DNA of 34,909 bases from Crocinitomicaceae bacterium (lineage in GTDB: Bacteria; Bacteroidota; Bacteroidia; Flavobacteriales_D; Crocinitomicaceae). The stretch is from contig JAOASF010000103.1 of assembly GCA_025210175.1 (NCBI GenBank), forward strand, positions 1-34,909, read 5' to 3'. Shown in pieces: positions 8,203 through 15,982 of the stretch. Under the pieces are notes generated by a model. The model was not told where the DNA came from, did no database searches, and saw only the letters and a program-made list of their open reading frames with translations. Made by a program: the position numbers and the translations under genes. Numbering within the stretch: position 1 is the stretch's first letter; each line of letters opens with the position of its first letter.

Positions 8203-9081
8203 TTATAAATTCATCGGTACCTCCATCAGAAGTACACGTGCATTTTCTGTTGCTTTGATTTGAACGACATCCGTATTCCATACCCCCATGCCGTCTCTCT
8301 TGTTTAACTTCTCGCTATTCATCTCAATTTCTCCTTCCAAAACAAAGGCATAAACGCCATTTCCGGCTTTTTTCACCTTGTACGTATCGCCTTTACCTTT
8401 GGAAAATTTCCCCAAATGGAACCATGCGTCTTGGTGAATCCAAACACCTTGATCATCCTTACTGGGCGATAAAACTTGATAGAATTGGTTCTCTTTTTCG
8501 ATATCTCGGATGGAAATTTGGTCGTAACGCGGAGTGACATTCTTCTTGTTTGGAAACAACCAAATCTGCAAGAACTTCACCTCTTGGTTGGCGTTTTTAT
8601 TGTATTCCGAATGGGTAATTCCCGACCCAGCGCTCATTACTTGAACATCTCCCTCCTTGATCACAGCCACATTTCCCATGCTGTCTTTGTGTTCCAAATC
8701 ACCTTCTAAAGGAATGGAAATGATTTCCATATTGTCGTGTGGGTGGGTACCAAAACCTCTCCCCGCTTGAACTTGGTCGTCGTTCAATACGCGCAACACA
8801 CCGAAGTTCATTCGCTCGGGGTTGTAATAATTTGCGAAACTGAAAGTGTGGTGTGAGTTCAACCAACCATGATTGGCGTGACCTCGACTTGTGGCTCTAT
8901 GAATAACTGAATTCATGCTTCCTATGTTTTTGTTCGGTAAATGATTAAAACCGACTTGCTGCATCAACTTGTCGTAAGTCGATTTCGTTTCCTTGCTACT
9001 TTTTGCTTGCAAAAGTTGGGGTGCAATGGCTCCTAATGCTCCTGTCAGTAAGGCCTTTTTGAGAAATTGTTTGCGTTCCAT
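8203..9081 (-). CDS. Exported pirin family protein
   Basis: A 292-aa pirin with an N-terminal export signal (ERKQFLKKALLTGALGAIA, then QLLQAKSS). The R-K-x-F-L-K arrangement resembles a variant Tat signal, common for Bacteroidota proteins exported folded with metal; the Tat assignment is inference. The cupin ligands are intact: His113 and His115 in GTHPHDNMEI, His157 and Glu159 in GITHSEY. The C-terminal half (GNGVYAFVLEGEIEMN) matches the YhhW-like pirin subgroup. It is the first gene of the pirin-yceI pair and lies 90 bp downstream of the AraC regulator on the same strand. A periplasmic, metal-loaded pirin beside a cytoplasmic one suggests distinct compartments for similar chemistry. Confidence 0.9.
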   Translation of the reverse strand: MERKQFLKKALLTGALGAIAPQLLQAKSSKETKSTYDKLMQQVGFNHLPNKNIGSMNSVIHRATSRGHANHGWLNSHHTFSFANYYNPERMNFGVLRVLNDDQVQAGRGFGTHPHDNMEIISIPLEGDLEHKDSMGNVAVIKEGDVQVMSAGSGITHSEYNKNANQEVKFLQIWLFPNKKNVTPRYDQISIRDIEKENQFYQVLSPSKDDQGVWIHQDAWFHLGKFSKGKGDTYKVKKAGNGVYAFVLEGEIEMNSEKLNKRDGMGVWNTDVVQIKATENARVLLMEVPMNL

Positions 9082-9171
9082 GTCTGTGCGTTAAAAGTAT
9101 AGAGCAAAGTTGCCCCACTTCGGAAGACTGTGGAATATGAAAATTGGGGGAAAGCTTATGAAAATCCGATA

Positions 9172-10047
9172 TCAGACTTTTTGCTCGGCATTTTTGAAGT
9201 TAGATGGGGATAAATCCGTGTGTTTTTTGAAGAAAGCACTAAAATTTGCAGGCTCACTAAAACCTAATTCGTAACCGATTTCTTTATTCGACAACTCGGT
9301 AAAATAGAGTAAACGCTTTGCTTCAGTAATTATACGAGCTTGAATATACTCTTTGGCCGTTTTTCCAATTTTGCCTTTGATAACGCGATTTAAATGATCG
9401 GCAGAAACATGCAGTTCATCTGCATAAAACTGGGTAGAATGCTCACTTCGATAGTGTTCATCCACCTTTTGTTTGAAGGAACGAACGAGGGAATCCCCAG
9501 TTAAATCCATATCGGAAACCATTGGATTTATCGAACAAATATTGTTGCATTCAATCAATAACAACTTCAAATAGGATCCCACCGAAAGGTCTTTCATTTT
9601 GGAATCACCGTGGAAAAGCTGAAACATCTCATTGGAGAAAGCTATGATTCGCTCGAATTGCTCGTCACTTGGATACAAGGGTGGCGTTTGACCATAGTTT
9701 TGAAACAAATTCAAGCTGGCGATAAAGGAAAGTGGAATAGCATTTTGCACCAAAAACTCACTCGAGAAAGTCATAACAAAACCCTTGGATGCTTGCTCTT
9801 CAATCACCTGATGCACTTGGCCGGGCGCAACAAAAAACAGTTGCTTTTCTCCCATCTCATAGCTCTGAAAGTCGATTTTGTGAACACCTTTGGCCTGCTT
9901 TACGACCAAAACGGTATAAAAATTATGGCGATGCGGTTCGTCTACCTGTCCGTTTCGTTTCACATAGATATCCTCCATTCTGGAAATACCAAAACTCAAT
10001 TCGTGTCGTTCGCGATTGACAGTTTCGTATGTTTTAACGGAGTCCAT
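9172..10047 (-). CDS. AraC family transcriptional regulator
   Basis: A 291-aa regulator with an N-terminal cupin sensor domain (HRHNFYTVLVV, then FFVAPGQVHQV, a metal- or ligand-binding-like pattern) and a C-terminal AraC double helix-turn-helix from about residue 190 (FYADELHVSADHLNRVIKG, then LSNKEIGYELGFSEPANFSAFFKKH). It precedes the exported pirin and yceI genes on the same strand, so it is a good candidate for their regulator; that link is inferred from position only. No clear TAnnTTTG element was found before its ATG. Confidence 0.94.
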   Translation of the reverse strand: MDSVKTYETVNRERHELSFGISRMEDIYVKRNGQVDEPHRHNFYTVLVVKQAKGVHKIDFQSYEMGEKQLFFVAPGQVHQVIEEQASKGFVMTFSSEFLVQNAIPLSFIASLNLFQNYGQTPPLYPSDEQFERIIAFSNEMFQLFHGDSKMKDLSVGSYLKLLLIECNNICSINPMVSDMDLTGDSLVRSFKQKVDEHYRSEHSTQFYADELHVSADHLNRVIKGKIGKTAKEYIQARIITEAKRLLYFTELSNKEIGYELGFSEPANFSAFFKKHTDLSPSNFKNAEQKV

Positions 10048-10125
10048 TTGTATGATGTATCGAATTTTGGATTGAGTGGTTGAAAGTAAGGAAAGTTAGA
10101 GCTTAAAATTTGTTTTCATCCGATT

Positions 10126-10141
10126 TTTGATAATCATCAAA
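10126..10141. repeat. Short inverted repeat upstream of the AraC regulator
   Basis: TTTGAT and ATCAAA arms with a 4-bp spacer (AATC), lying 79 bp upstream of the araC-type ATG. Too short to be certain and without a T tract, so an operator is more plausible than a terminator. It shares its arms with the larger palindrome next to the MarR gene at 25543-25560. Confidence 0.3.
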
Positions 10142-10165
10142 CAGTCAATTGAACTAGGTCTTGTT

Positions 10166-10588
10166 TCAATCCTCTTCCATCAACCTCATCTCAAACTGAC
10201 CTTGAGAAATCTCCTCTTCGTAGTAATCGTGTGTTTTGAAAACGATGTTCATTTTAATTTCCCAAGTTCCTCCCCATATTCCTCTGTCTTGGTTCCAGTA
10301 ACCATCGTAAATTACCTGATGTCCTTTTTCATTTTTGTTGACGTAGATATCCATATTTCCATCTACCCCATAGTAACAAGGATAGGTATTAATGAAGCTA
10401 ATATGGTCATCTAGTATGAATCCTTTTACATCAATTAACATGTTGGTGAGCTCATAAAACTCTTCCTCCCAGGCCTTTCCGGTAAAACTCAAATTCTCAG
10501 CCAACTCAACATCGATTCGAAAAGGTATTTCGAATACCTTCTCATCTTTATCAACATCTATGTAATTACCAATCCAGGTTCTTTTCAT
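10166..10588 (-). CDS. Small acidic protein of unknown function downstream of fic
   Basis: A 140-aa cytoplasmic-looking protein without signal or membrane segments. It is acidic overall (roughly twice as many Asp/Glu as Lys/Arg) and rich in aromatic residues, especially in the second half (YDGYWNQDRGIWGGTWEI), with an alternating pattern that suggests beta strands. I do not recognise a family. It starts 36 bp after the fic stop on the same strand and could be its co-transcribed partner. The small size, acidity and position resemble immunity or antitoxin proteins, but this is only a guess; a lipocalin-like fold is another possibility. Confidence 0.7.
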   Translation of the reverse strand: MKRTWIGNYIDVDKDEKVFEIPFRIDVELAENLSFTGKAWEEEFYELTNMLIDVKGFILDDHISFINTYPCYYGVDGNMDIYVNKNEKGHQVIYDGYWNQDRGIWGGTWEIKMNIVFKTHDYYEEEISQGQFEMRLMEED

Positions 10589-10624
10589 ATTAGTTTGAAA
10601 TTAAACAATTGTAATCTTTTTGAT

Positions 10625-11590
10625 TCAGGCATTAGCTTTCATCTTCTTGTAAACAGTCAGTTTTTTATCTCCTTTCTTACTAAATAAACCACTTAGCACT
10701 CCTTGTTTCAAGTCTCTGCTGGCCGTGGCTGAAGAGATATTCTTAAAAAAAAACATGTACTCCTTTCGTGAAAATTCATTTGGCCCTTTTTCATAGAAAT
10801 ACTCCAAACGATCATTTGTGCTCATTACCTTGCTTTTTACATCTAAAATGTTGACTAGAGACTCATCAATTACTCGCAACATGTATTCAATGAATGGAGT
10901 TGACTGTCCTGTTTTATCACTCAATGAAAGAGCTTCATAATAAGCATTCTGCGTTTGATGAATCAAATTTTCGAAGGGTATGAATTCAAATAGCGGGAAA
11001 TCTTCTATCAGAATCAATGTTTGCCACAATCGCCCCATTCTGCCGTTACCATCTGAAAAGGGATGTATAAACTCCATTTCATAATGAAAAACACAACTTT
11101 TAATCAAACTAAGGTCGTCCGATTTGACCAGATAGTCGAACAGGTTCTTCATCAAAAAGGGTACATTTTCGGATGGAGGTGCCATATGTGCAATTTGATC
11201 TCCTTTGATTATTCCTACCCCTTTCTTTCTGAAAGTCCCATTGTCAGAAACCAACCCCTCCATCAAGATGCCATGTGCCTTTAAAAAAGATTGGATATCC
11301 TTATGATCGAAGGCATTCAATTCCTCATAAACCTTAAGTGCATTCAAAACTTCTCGAATGTCTTTTTGCGGCCCGAGGACTCTTTTATCCTCTACCAAGG
11401 CGGTTATCTGATCTTCTGTAAGCGTATTTCCTTCAATACTTAAGGAACTGTGTATCGTTTTTATCCGATTTTCCTTTCGCAATTGTGGTGAAGGCTTATC
11501 AAGGAAAGAGGCATTTATCAAACCAATCTTTTCAGAAATGGAAGAAACTCTCTTTAAAATTTCTGTTGTTATTTGATAAGGAGGATTCAC
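10625..11590 (-). CDS. Fic family protein adenylyltransferase with N-terminal inhibitory helix and C-terminal winged helix
   Basis: A 321-aa Fic protein; members transfer AMP (or remove it) on target protein hydroxyls. The active site HPFSDGNGRMGR (His176-Arg187) is complete. The inhibitory motif [S/T]xxxE[G/N] is present at Ser49-Gly54 (SLSIEG), N-terminal to the Fic core, which makes it a class II, self-inhibited enzyme. GTFRKKGVGI near 118 is the usual flap strand. The last ~70 residues (EFSRKEYMFFFKNISSATASRDLKQGVLSGLFSKKG region) look like a winged helix that could bind DNA. The start is a GTG at 11590; no earlier in-frame ATG exists. The promoter overlaps two palindromes, suggesting autoregulation. 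Confidence 0.93.
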   Translation of the reverse strand: MNPPYQITTEILKRVSSISEKIGLINASFLDKPSPQLRKENRIKTIHSSLSIEGNTLTEDQITALVEDKRVLGPQKDIREVLNALKVYEELNAFDHKDIQSFLKAHGILMEGLVSDNGTFRKKGVGIIKGDQIAHMAPPSENVPFLMKNLFDYLVKSDDLSLIKSCVFHYEMEFIHPFSDGNGRMGRLWQTLILIEDFPLFEFIPFENLIHQTQNAYYEALSLSDKTGQSTPFIEYMLRVIDESLVNILDVKSKVMSTNDRLEYFYEKGPNEFSRKEYMFFFKNISSATASRDLKQGVLSGLFSKKGDKKLTVYKKMKANA

Positions 11591-11591
11591 C

Positions 11592-11615
11592 TGATAGTAT
11601 CATTTGATAGTATCA
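11592..11615. promoter_or_regulatory. Tandem 11-bp palindromes, candidate operator of fic
   Basis: Two identical copies of TGATAGTATCA (11592-11602 and 11605-11615), each a palindrome about a central base, spaced 13 bp centre to centre. They occupy the predicted transcription start and the leader just before the GTG start of fic, and the second overlaps the last bases of the -7 element. This placement would block transcription when bound; the likely binder is the winged helix of Fic itself or an unlinked regulator. Confidence 0.65.
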
Positions 11616-11621
11616 AAGGTA
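11614..11621 (-). promoter_or_regulatory. -7 promoter element of fic (TACCTTTG)
   Basis: Exact TAnnTTTG match on the minus strand, 23 bases before the GTG start, directly joined to the tandem palindromes. Confidence 0.6.
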
Positions 11622-11675
11622 GTTGAAAATATTCTTTTTAGAACTCATCCCTTCTTATCACCTTTAATTCAAAAA

Positions 11676-11972
11676 TTAAGAAACTAACTTCCACATAAAT
11701 AGCAGATAGGAATCAACACAACAAAAGTAGAGGAAGGAAAGCGATAAAAAGAAAAGCAAATCCTGAAGGGAATGAACAAATTTCGATTGATCTTTTTTTC
11801 GATACCTGAAAACCCTTGTAACCAATAAACTGAAATGAACCAGTAGTCCGATGCTCATGATAAATAAAAATGCCAAATCAGCTCCACCCGCTGTTTTATT
11901 GAATAGAAATACAGAAGCAAAAAGAAAATAACTGGCAAAAATGCCGAATTGAAGAAAAAAGCGAATGAGCAT
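11676..11972 (-). CDS. Small membrane protein of unknown function
   Basis: A 98-aa protein with three or so hydrophobic segments (about residues 5-25, 30-52 and 70-94) and a central basic stretch (RVFRYRKKDQSK) that should face the cytoplasm. No family recognised. The ATG at 11972 lies just after a strong minus-strand terminator (11991-12023), so it needs its own promoter, which I could not identify. An overlapping frame reaching 12091 reads through that terminator and is less believable. Confidence 0.55.
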   Translation of the reverse strand: MLIRFFLQFGIFASYFLFASVFLFNKTAGGADLAFLFIMSIGLLVHFSLLVTRVFRYRKKDQSKFVHSLQDLLFFLSLSFLYFCCVDSYLLFMWKLVS

Positions 11973-11990
11973 AGTATCAATATTAAAACA

Positions 11991-12023
11991 AAAAAAGCGC
12001 CACGGTATAAACCAGAGCGCTTT
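11991..12023 (-). terminator. Intrinsic terminator after the 180-aa membrane protein gene
   Basis: On the minus strand AAAGCGC (12017-12023) pairs with GCGCTTT (11994-12000), with an inner GGT/ACC pairing in the loop, followed by a run of T. It lies about 100 bp after the stop at 12122. One arm can also pair with an upstream copy (see the next entry). Confidence 0.7.
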
Positions 12024-12063
12024 ACAAAATAAAATATCGATTTCGTAGAATGCGACGTGGCGC
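11997..12063. repeat. Competing inverted repeat overlapping the terminator
   Basis: GCGCCACG at 11997-12004 is the exact reverse complement of CGTGGCGC at 12056-12063, with 51 bases between. Pairing of these two arms would use bases of the terminator stem and so excludes it. A further GCGCCA copy is at 12085-12090. Nothing else was recognised in the 11973-12121 gap. Confidence 0.5.
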
Positions 12064-12121
12064 CATCTTTTAAGAATACAATTTGCGCCATATTGATTAC
12101 TACGTTTTAAGTGTCATTTTT

Positions 12122-12664
12122 CTATTGTTTTGTGAGATTGTAAGGTTTCCAATTTGCATCTTTCACGTACCCATCAATGTTCTCAGGTTCATATATTTGT
12201 ATGCCTTCCTTTTTCATGTCTTCACTAAAAAAGAAATCTTGACCAAATTCTAGCCATTCAGTTCTGTCGTCCTCGTATTTTTGTGCTTCCTCCCATGTAT
12301 CGCTACCACAAACATTACATTCTGAACTTTTGATATCAATTGCTTTATATCCATAAATTTCACAGGTTGGAAACAAATTTGCTTTGTACGTCATAGTGAG
12401 TCTAACAAATACAATACATGCGCTCAAAATCACCAGAAACATTGACCATTTTATAATGGTGGATTTCTTCAATAATCGTTTGACAAAAAAATAACCTATT
12501 CCAAGTCCTAGAAAACCTAGCAAGCCTCCAATTACAATTTTTAATACTGGTTCTTCCTCAAATGATGCAAAGTTTTCTGAACTGAACATCAATAGAAAAA
12601 ATGGAATTCCCAGCATTGAGAAGAACCAATAATGATCTGATTTTGATTTAATTTCGTTTAACAT
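12122..12664 (-). CDS. Membrane protein of unknown function with soluble C-terminal domain
   Basis: A 180-aa protein with three predicted membrane helices (about residues 13-28, 41-62 and 72-91), a basic KRLLKKS loop between the second and third, and a hydrophilic, acidic C-terminal domain of ~85 residues. That domain holds three cysteines (PTCEIYGY and SSECNVCGSD), the latter a CxxC pair that could bind metal or form a disulfide. No family recognised. The ATG at 12664 is 27 bp after the ychF stop on the same strand, so it might be read from the ychF transcript; a terminator follows near 12000. Confidence 0.7.
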   Translation of the reverse strand: MLNEIKSKSDHYWFFSMLGIPFFLLMFSSENFASFEEEPVLKIVIGGLLGFLGLGIGYFFVKRLLKKSTIIKWSMFLVILSACIVFVRLTMTYKANLFPTCEIYGYKAIDIKSSECNVCGSDTWEEAQKYEDDRTEWLEFGQDFFFSEDMKKEGIQIYEPENIDGYVKDANWKPYNLTKQ

Positions 12665-12691
12665 AAATTATGCATGACACATATCTAAATC

Positions 12692-13789
12692 CTACACGTT
12701 AAAACGGAAGTGCATAATGTCACCATCGCTCACGACGTATTCTTTACCTTCTACCTTGAATTTACCGGCATCTTTCACAGCTGATTCTGAACCTAAAGTT
12801 GTAAAATCATCGTACTTCATCACTTCAGCACGGATGAATCCTTTTTCGAAATCTGTATGGATCACACCTGCTGCTTGAGGAGCTGTCATTCCTTTTTTGA
12901 TGGTCCACGCACGAACTTCTTTCACTCCAGCGGTGAAGTAAGTTTGCAAGTTCAACAACTCATATGCTTTGCGGATCAAACGATTCACCCCTGGCTCTTC
13001 CAAACCAAGTTCGTCCAAGAACATCTTGCGCTCGTCGTACGTCTCTAATTCCGTAATATCTGCTTCGATTTTCGCTCCGATAACCATTACTTCGGCTTGC
13101 TCGTCTTTCACTGCTTCTTTTAACTGGTCCACGTATTGATTCCCTGTCAAAACTGAAGACTCCTCCACGTTACACAAGTACAATACTGGCTTCGATGTAA
13201 TCAATTGGAAAGACTTTACGATCTCTCTTTCATTTTCATCCATTTCCAAGGCACGTACCGATTTACCTGTTTCCAAAAGCGCCTTGATGCGAACCGCCAA
13301 GTCGTTTTCTTTCACAGCATCCTTATCTCCCGACTTGATAACACGCGCCAAAGAAGTGATTTTCTTTTCGATCGTTTCCAAATCCTTCAATTGCAACTCA
13401 AGATCTATTACCTCTTTATCGCGAACTGGATTGACCGAACCGTCGACGTGAACAATATTGTCGTCATTGAAACAACGAACGACGTGAATGATCGCGTCTG
13501 TCTCACGAATATTTGCCAAGAATTGGTTTCCAAGACCTTCTCCTTTTGATGCACCTTTCACCAAACCAGCGATATCAACGATTTCCATCGTCGTAGGAAT
13601 CACCTTTTCTGGATTTACCAAAGATTCCAATTTCTCCAAACGTGGATCCGGAACAGTAATCGTCCCTACGTTCGGTTCAATCGTACAGAAAGGAAAGTTT
13701 GCAGATTGTGCTTTTGCATTCGACAAACAATTGAAAAGCGTTGATTTTCCAACATTCGGCAAACCAACAATCCCACATTTTAAAGCCAT
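12692..13789 (-). CDS. ychF: Redox-responsive ribosome-associated ATPase YchF (OLA1 type)
   Basis: Obg-family P-loop protein that prefers ATP and binds the ribosome. The G1 motif GLPNVGKST lies at the N-terminus and VDIAGLVKGASKGEGLGN is the G3 region; the G4 position is NVEE instead of NKxD, which explains ATP preference in this family. The C-terminal TGS domain (LQTYFTAGVKEVRAWTI to GDIMHFRFNV) closes the protein. The frame runs to 13819, but the ATG at 13789 gives MALKCGIVG, the usual family start and a length of 365 aa, and is correctly placed downstream of a TATCTTTG promoter element that lies within the extended frame. Confidence 0.97.
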   Translation of the reverse strand: MALKCGIVGLPNVGKSTLFNCLSNAKAQSANFPFCTIEPNVGTITVPDPRLEKLESLVNPEKVIPTTMEIVDIAGLVKGASKGEGLGNQFLANIRETDAIIHVVRCFNDDNIVHVDGSVNPVRDKEVIDLELQLKDLETIEKKITSLARVIKSGDKDAVKENDLAVRIKALLETGKSVRALEMDENEREIVKSFQLITSKPVLYLCNVEESSVLTGNQYVDQLKEAVKDEQAEVMVIGAKIEADITELETYDERKMFLDELGLEEPGVNRLIRKAYELLNLQTYFTAGVKEVRAWTIKKGMTAPQAAGVIHTDFEKGFIRAEVMKYDDFTTLGSESAVKDAGKFKVEGKEYVVSDGDIMHFRFNV

Positions 13790-13806
13790 GGAGTAAAAAT
13801 TTTGTG

Positions 13807-13814
13807 CAAAGATA
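13807..13814 (-). promoter_or_regulatory. -7 promoter element of ychF (TATCTTTG)
   Basis: Exact TAnnTTTG on the minus strand, 17 bases upstream of the ATG at 13789, predicting a leader of roughly 13 nt. It decides the start codon against the longer frame. Confidence 0.6.
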
Positions 13815-13955
13815 GTCACTCCTTTCCATACTAGAGCAACTCCTTTGGCTTTCCATGTGCATTCAACCTCATCCCCGATTTGTCAGGCATTTGTCTTGAC
13901 CGCTTGTACCTTTTAAGAAATGATTTTTAACAGGTTTGTTTAATTTTACAATGCA

Positions 13956-15332
13956 ATGAAGAAGTTATTTACAACCAAGCTGGTGGCAGCCTTATTCTGC
14001 TCACTTGCCCTTTCACTAAACGCCCAAAACGATTCTCTTTTCCTTCGTCAGATACACGATGAAGCCCTAGTAAGAGGAGAGGCTCACGAAAATTTGCGTT
14101 CGCTTTGTAAGGATGTTGGCGCACGACTTTCAGGATCCGCGGCAGCAACCATGGCCGTTGAATGGAGCGAGAACTTGATGAATACCTATGGATTCGACAA
14201 GGTTTACAAGGAAGAAATCATGGTGCCTCACTGGGAACGTGGAACCGTTGAGAAAGCTTGGGTAAAAGGCAAAAACATTTTCCAAAAAATGACCATCCTC
14301 GCCTTGGGTGGTTCCATTGCTACCAATGGTCCTTTGGAGGCTAAAATGATTGAATTCAAATCCTTAGAAGCTCTTCAAAAAGCCAATAAAAAAGACGTAG
14401 CAGGCAAAATCGTTTTCTTGAATCAAGAAATGGATCAAGCCTTCATTCAAACCTTCAAAGCATACGGCGTATGTGGTGCCATTCGACACGATGGTGCCGT
14501 GGAAGCTGCCAAACAGGGCGCAATTGGTATTGTAATTCGCTCCTTGTCGATACCTATCGACGACTTTCCACATACTGGATCGATGCACTATGAGGACGGA
14601 GTTGAGAAAATTCCAGCTGCTGCATTGTCGACGACCGACTGTGAGTGGTTGGCAGAAGAATTGACCAAAAACAAAGACTTGAGCTTTGTTCTCGAACTGA
14701 ATTGTGTGAACTATCCACCGATCAAATCCTACAACATCATTGCTGAAATGACCGGAACGGAGAAACCCAAAGAGATCATCACCTTTGGTGGACACATTGA
14801 CTCTTGGGATGCTGGAGAAGGAGCACATGATGATGGAGCAGGAGTCATTCACTCTTTGGAGGCTTTGCGCATCCTAAAAACCTTGAACTACAAACCAAAA
14901 CATACCTTGCGTTGTGTTTTCTTTATGAACGAAGAAAATGGAAACATGGGAGGAAAAACCTATGCGGAGTGGACCAAAGAAAGAGGTGATTTGCAAATTG
15001 CTGCTATCGAAAGCGACCGTGGCGGATTCTCACCTAGAGGTTTTGATGTGGACGGAACCGATGAGCAAGTAGCCTTTTTGAAAGGTTTTGCTCCTTTGTT
15101 TTAACCGTACGATTTGTTGCATTTCGAAAAAGGTTGGGGCGGCGTTGATATCGGCCCCTTGAAGAAAACCTATGAAGGAATTCCATTGTTCGGATTGACA
15201 ACAGATTCGCAACGATACTTCGATTTTCACCATGCCAACAGTGACGTTTTTGAAAATGTGAACAAAAGAGAATTAGAATTAGGAGCTGCTGCTATGGCTT
15301 CGTTGGTATACCTACTCGACAAAAATCTTTAA
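13956..15332 (+). pseudogene. M28 family carboxypeptidase Q-like metallopeptidase, interrupted by an in-frame TAA
   Basis: A secreted zinc peptidase with an N-terminal signal peptide (MKKLFTTKLVAALFCSLAL, cleavage near NAQ), a PA-like inserted domain, and a co-catalytic M28 core. Zinc ligand candidates are His280 (GGHIDSWD), Asp292 or 293 (HDDGAG), Glu326-Glu327 (FMNEENG) and Asp354 (IESDRGG). At codon 383 (15102-15104) a TAA interrupts the frame. The same frame continues without another stop for 75 codons and contains the final ligand region YFDFHHANSD (His425-426), ending at 15332. The product ending at 15101 would lack that ligand and the C-terminal strands, so it is probably inactive. No frameshift is needed; one base change (AAA, CAA or GAA to TAA) explains it. 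A sequencing error cannot be excluded. Confidence 0.9.
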
Positions 15333-15337
15333 ACAAA

Positions 15338-15871
15338 ATGATCAACCCTTTTATTCAAAGACCTAATCCTGCTCATGCACCGGCGAACGCGAAGTACTAC
15401 TTTGACATGACGGAGGCTGCGGACGACTTAATACAAAGCTTAGAGGGTAATAAAAACTTCATTAACGATTTCATCCTTCATTTACCTGAAGACAAGGCGA
15501 ACTATGCCTATGCAGAAGGGAAATGGACCATCAAAGAAATCATCGGTCACATTATTGATGTTGAGCGTATCTTTCAAGATCGTGCCCACCGAATGGGGCG
15601 CATGGACAAAACCGACATTCCAGGATTCGATCACGACATGTATGTGGTCAGCTTCGATTTATCAGCACGCAGTTACGAAGGTCTGGCGAAAGAATTCATG
15701 ACGGTTCGTCAGTCAACTATTGAATTGTTCCGCAATTTCCAGGCACCTCATCTTGACTTTGTGGGCACCGCAAATGGAAATCCATTGACGGCTAGAAGTT
15801 CAGGTTGGATTATGATTGGGCACGCTTTGCACCACGCAAAAGTGATTCGAGATAAGTACCTAATGGACTAA
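15338..15871 (+). CDS. DinB-family (DinB_2) putative metalloprotein
   Basis: A 177-aa four-helix-bundle protein of the DinB superfamily. The three expected metal-ligand histidines are visible: His71 in the IIGHIIDVERIF helix, and His162 and His166 in GHALHHAKVI. Members include bacillithiol- or mycothiol-dependent S-transferases, but most are uncharacterised, and the substrate here cannot be named. The ATG is only 5 bp after the end of the M28 peptidase frame, so the two form an operon. The nonsense codon in the peptidase could reduce expression of this gene through polarity. Confidence 0.88.
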   Translation: MINPFIQRPNPAHAPANAKYYFDMTEAADDLIQSLEGNKNFINDFILHLPEDKANYAYAEGKWTIKEIIGHIIDVERIFQDRAHRMGRMDKTDIPGFDHDMYVVSFDLSARSYEGLAKEFMTVRQSTIELFRNFQAPHLDFVGTANGNPLTARSSGWIMIGHALHHAKVIRDKYLMD

Positions 15872-15922
15872 TGTTAAGATGGAATTAACCTTAGTCATTT
15901 TTTTATTGAAGAATTTTTAAAT

Positions 15923-15930
15923 TATCTTTG
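15923..15930 (+). promoter_or_regulatory. Promoter of the serine palmitoyltransferase-like gene (TATCTTTG with upstream TTG)
   Basis: Exact TAnnTTTG at 15923-15930, with a TTG at 15906-15908 in a reasonable -33 position. This is the best complete Bacteroidota promoter in the window. The predicted leader is about 45 nt. Confidence 0.65.
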
Positions 15931-15982
15931 CAAGCCGAAAAGGGAGGCAACTTTCTTTTCCTCATAACCGAAAAAACAACAT

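Noticed and set aside
7669..8208. 179-codon plus-strand frame opposite yceI
   Set aside because: Antisense shadow of a clear YceI protein; serine/threonine-rich composition typical of a reversed coding strand and no recognisable domain.
11994..12063. Integron attC-like site
   Set aside because: Inverted repeats are present, but the conserved attC core (GTTRRRY) and any integrase or cassette structure are missing.
11855..12091. 78-codon minus-strand frame overlapping the start of the 98-aa membrane protein
   Set aside because: It runs through the strong terminator hairpin and its T tract, and overlaps the more credible gene in another frame.
14364..14852. 162-codon minus-strand frame inside the M28 peptidase
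   Set aside because: Antisense to well-conserved peptidase motifs; cysteine/serine/phenylalanine-rich shadow without family similarity.
15114..15332. Separate small gene after the TAA in the peptidase
   Set aside because: It begins at a non-canonical internal codon in exactly the same frame, and its sequence is the expected C-terminus of the peptidase, so it is the broken end of one gene.
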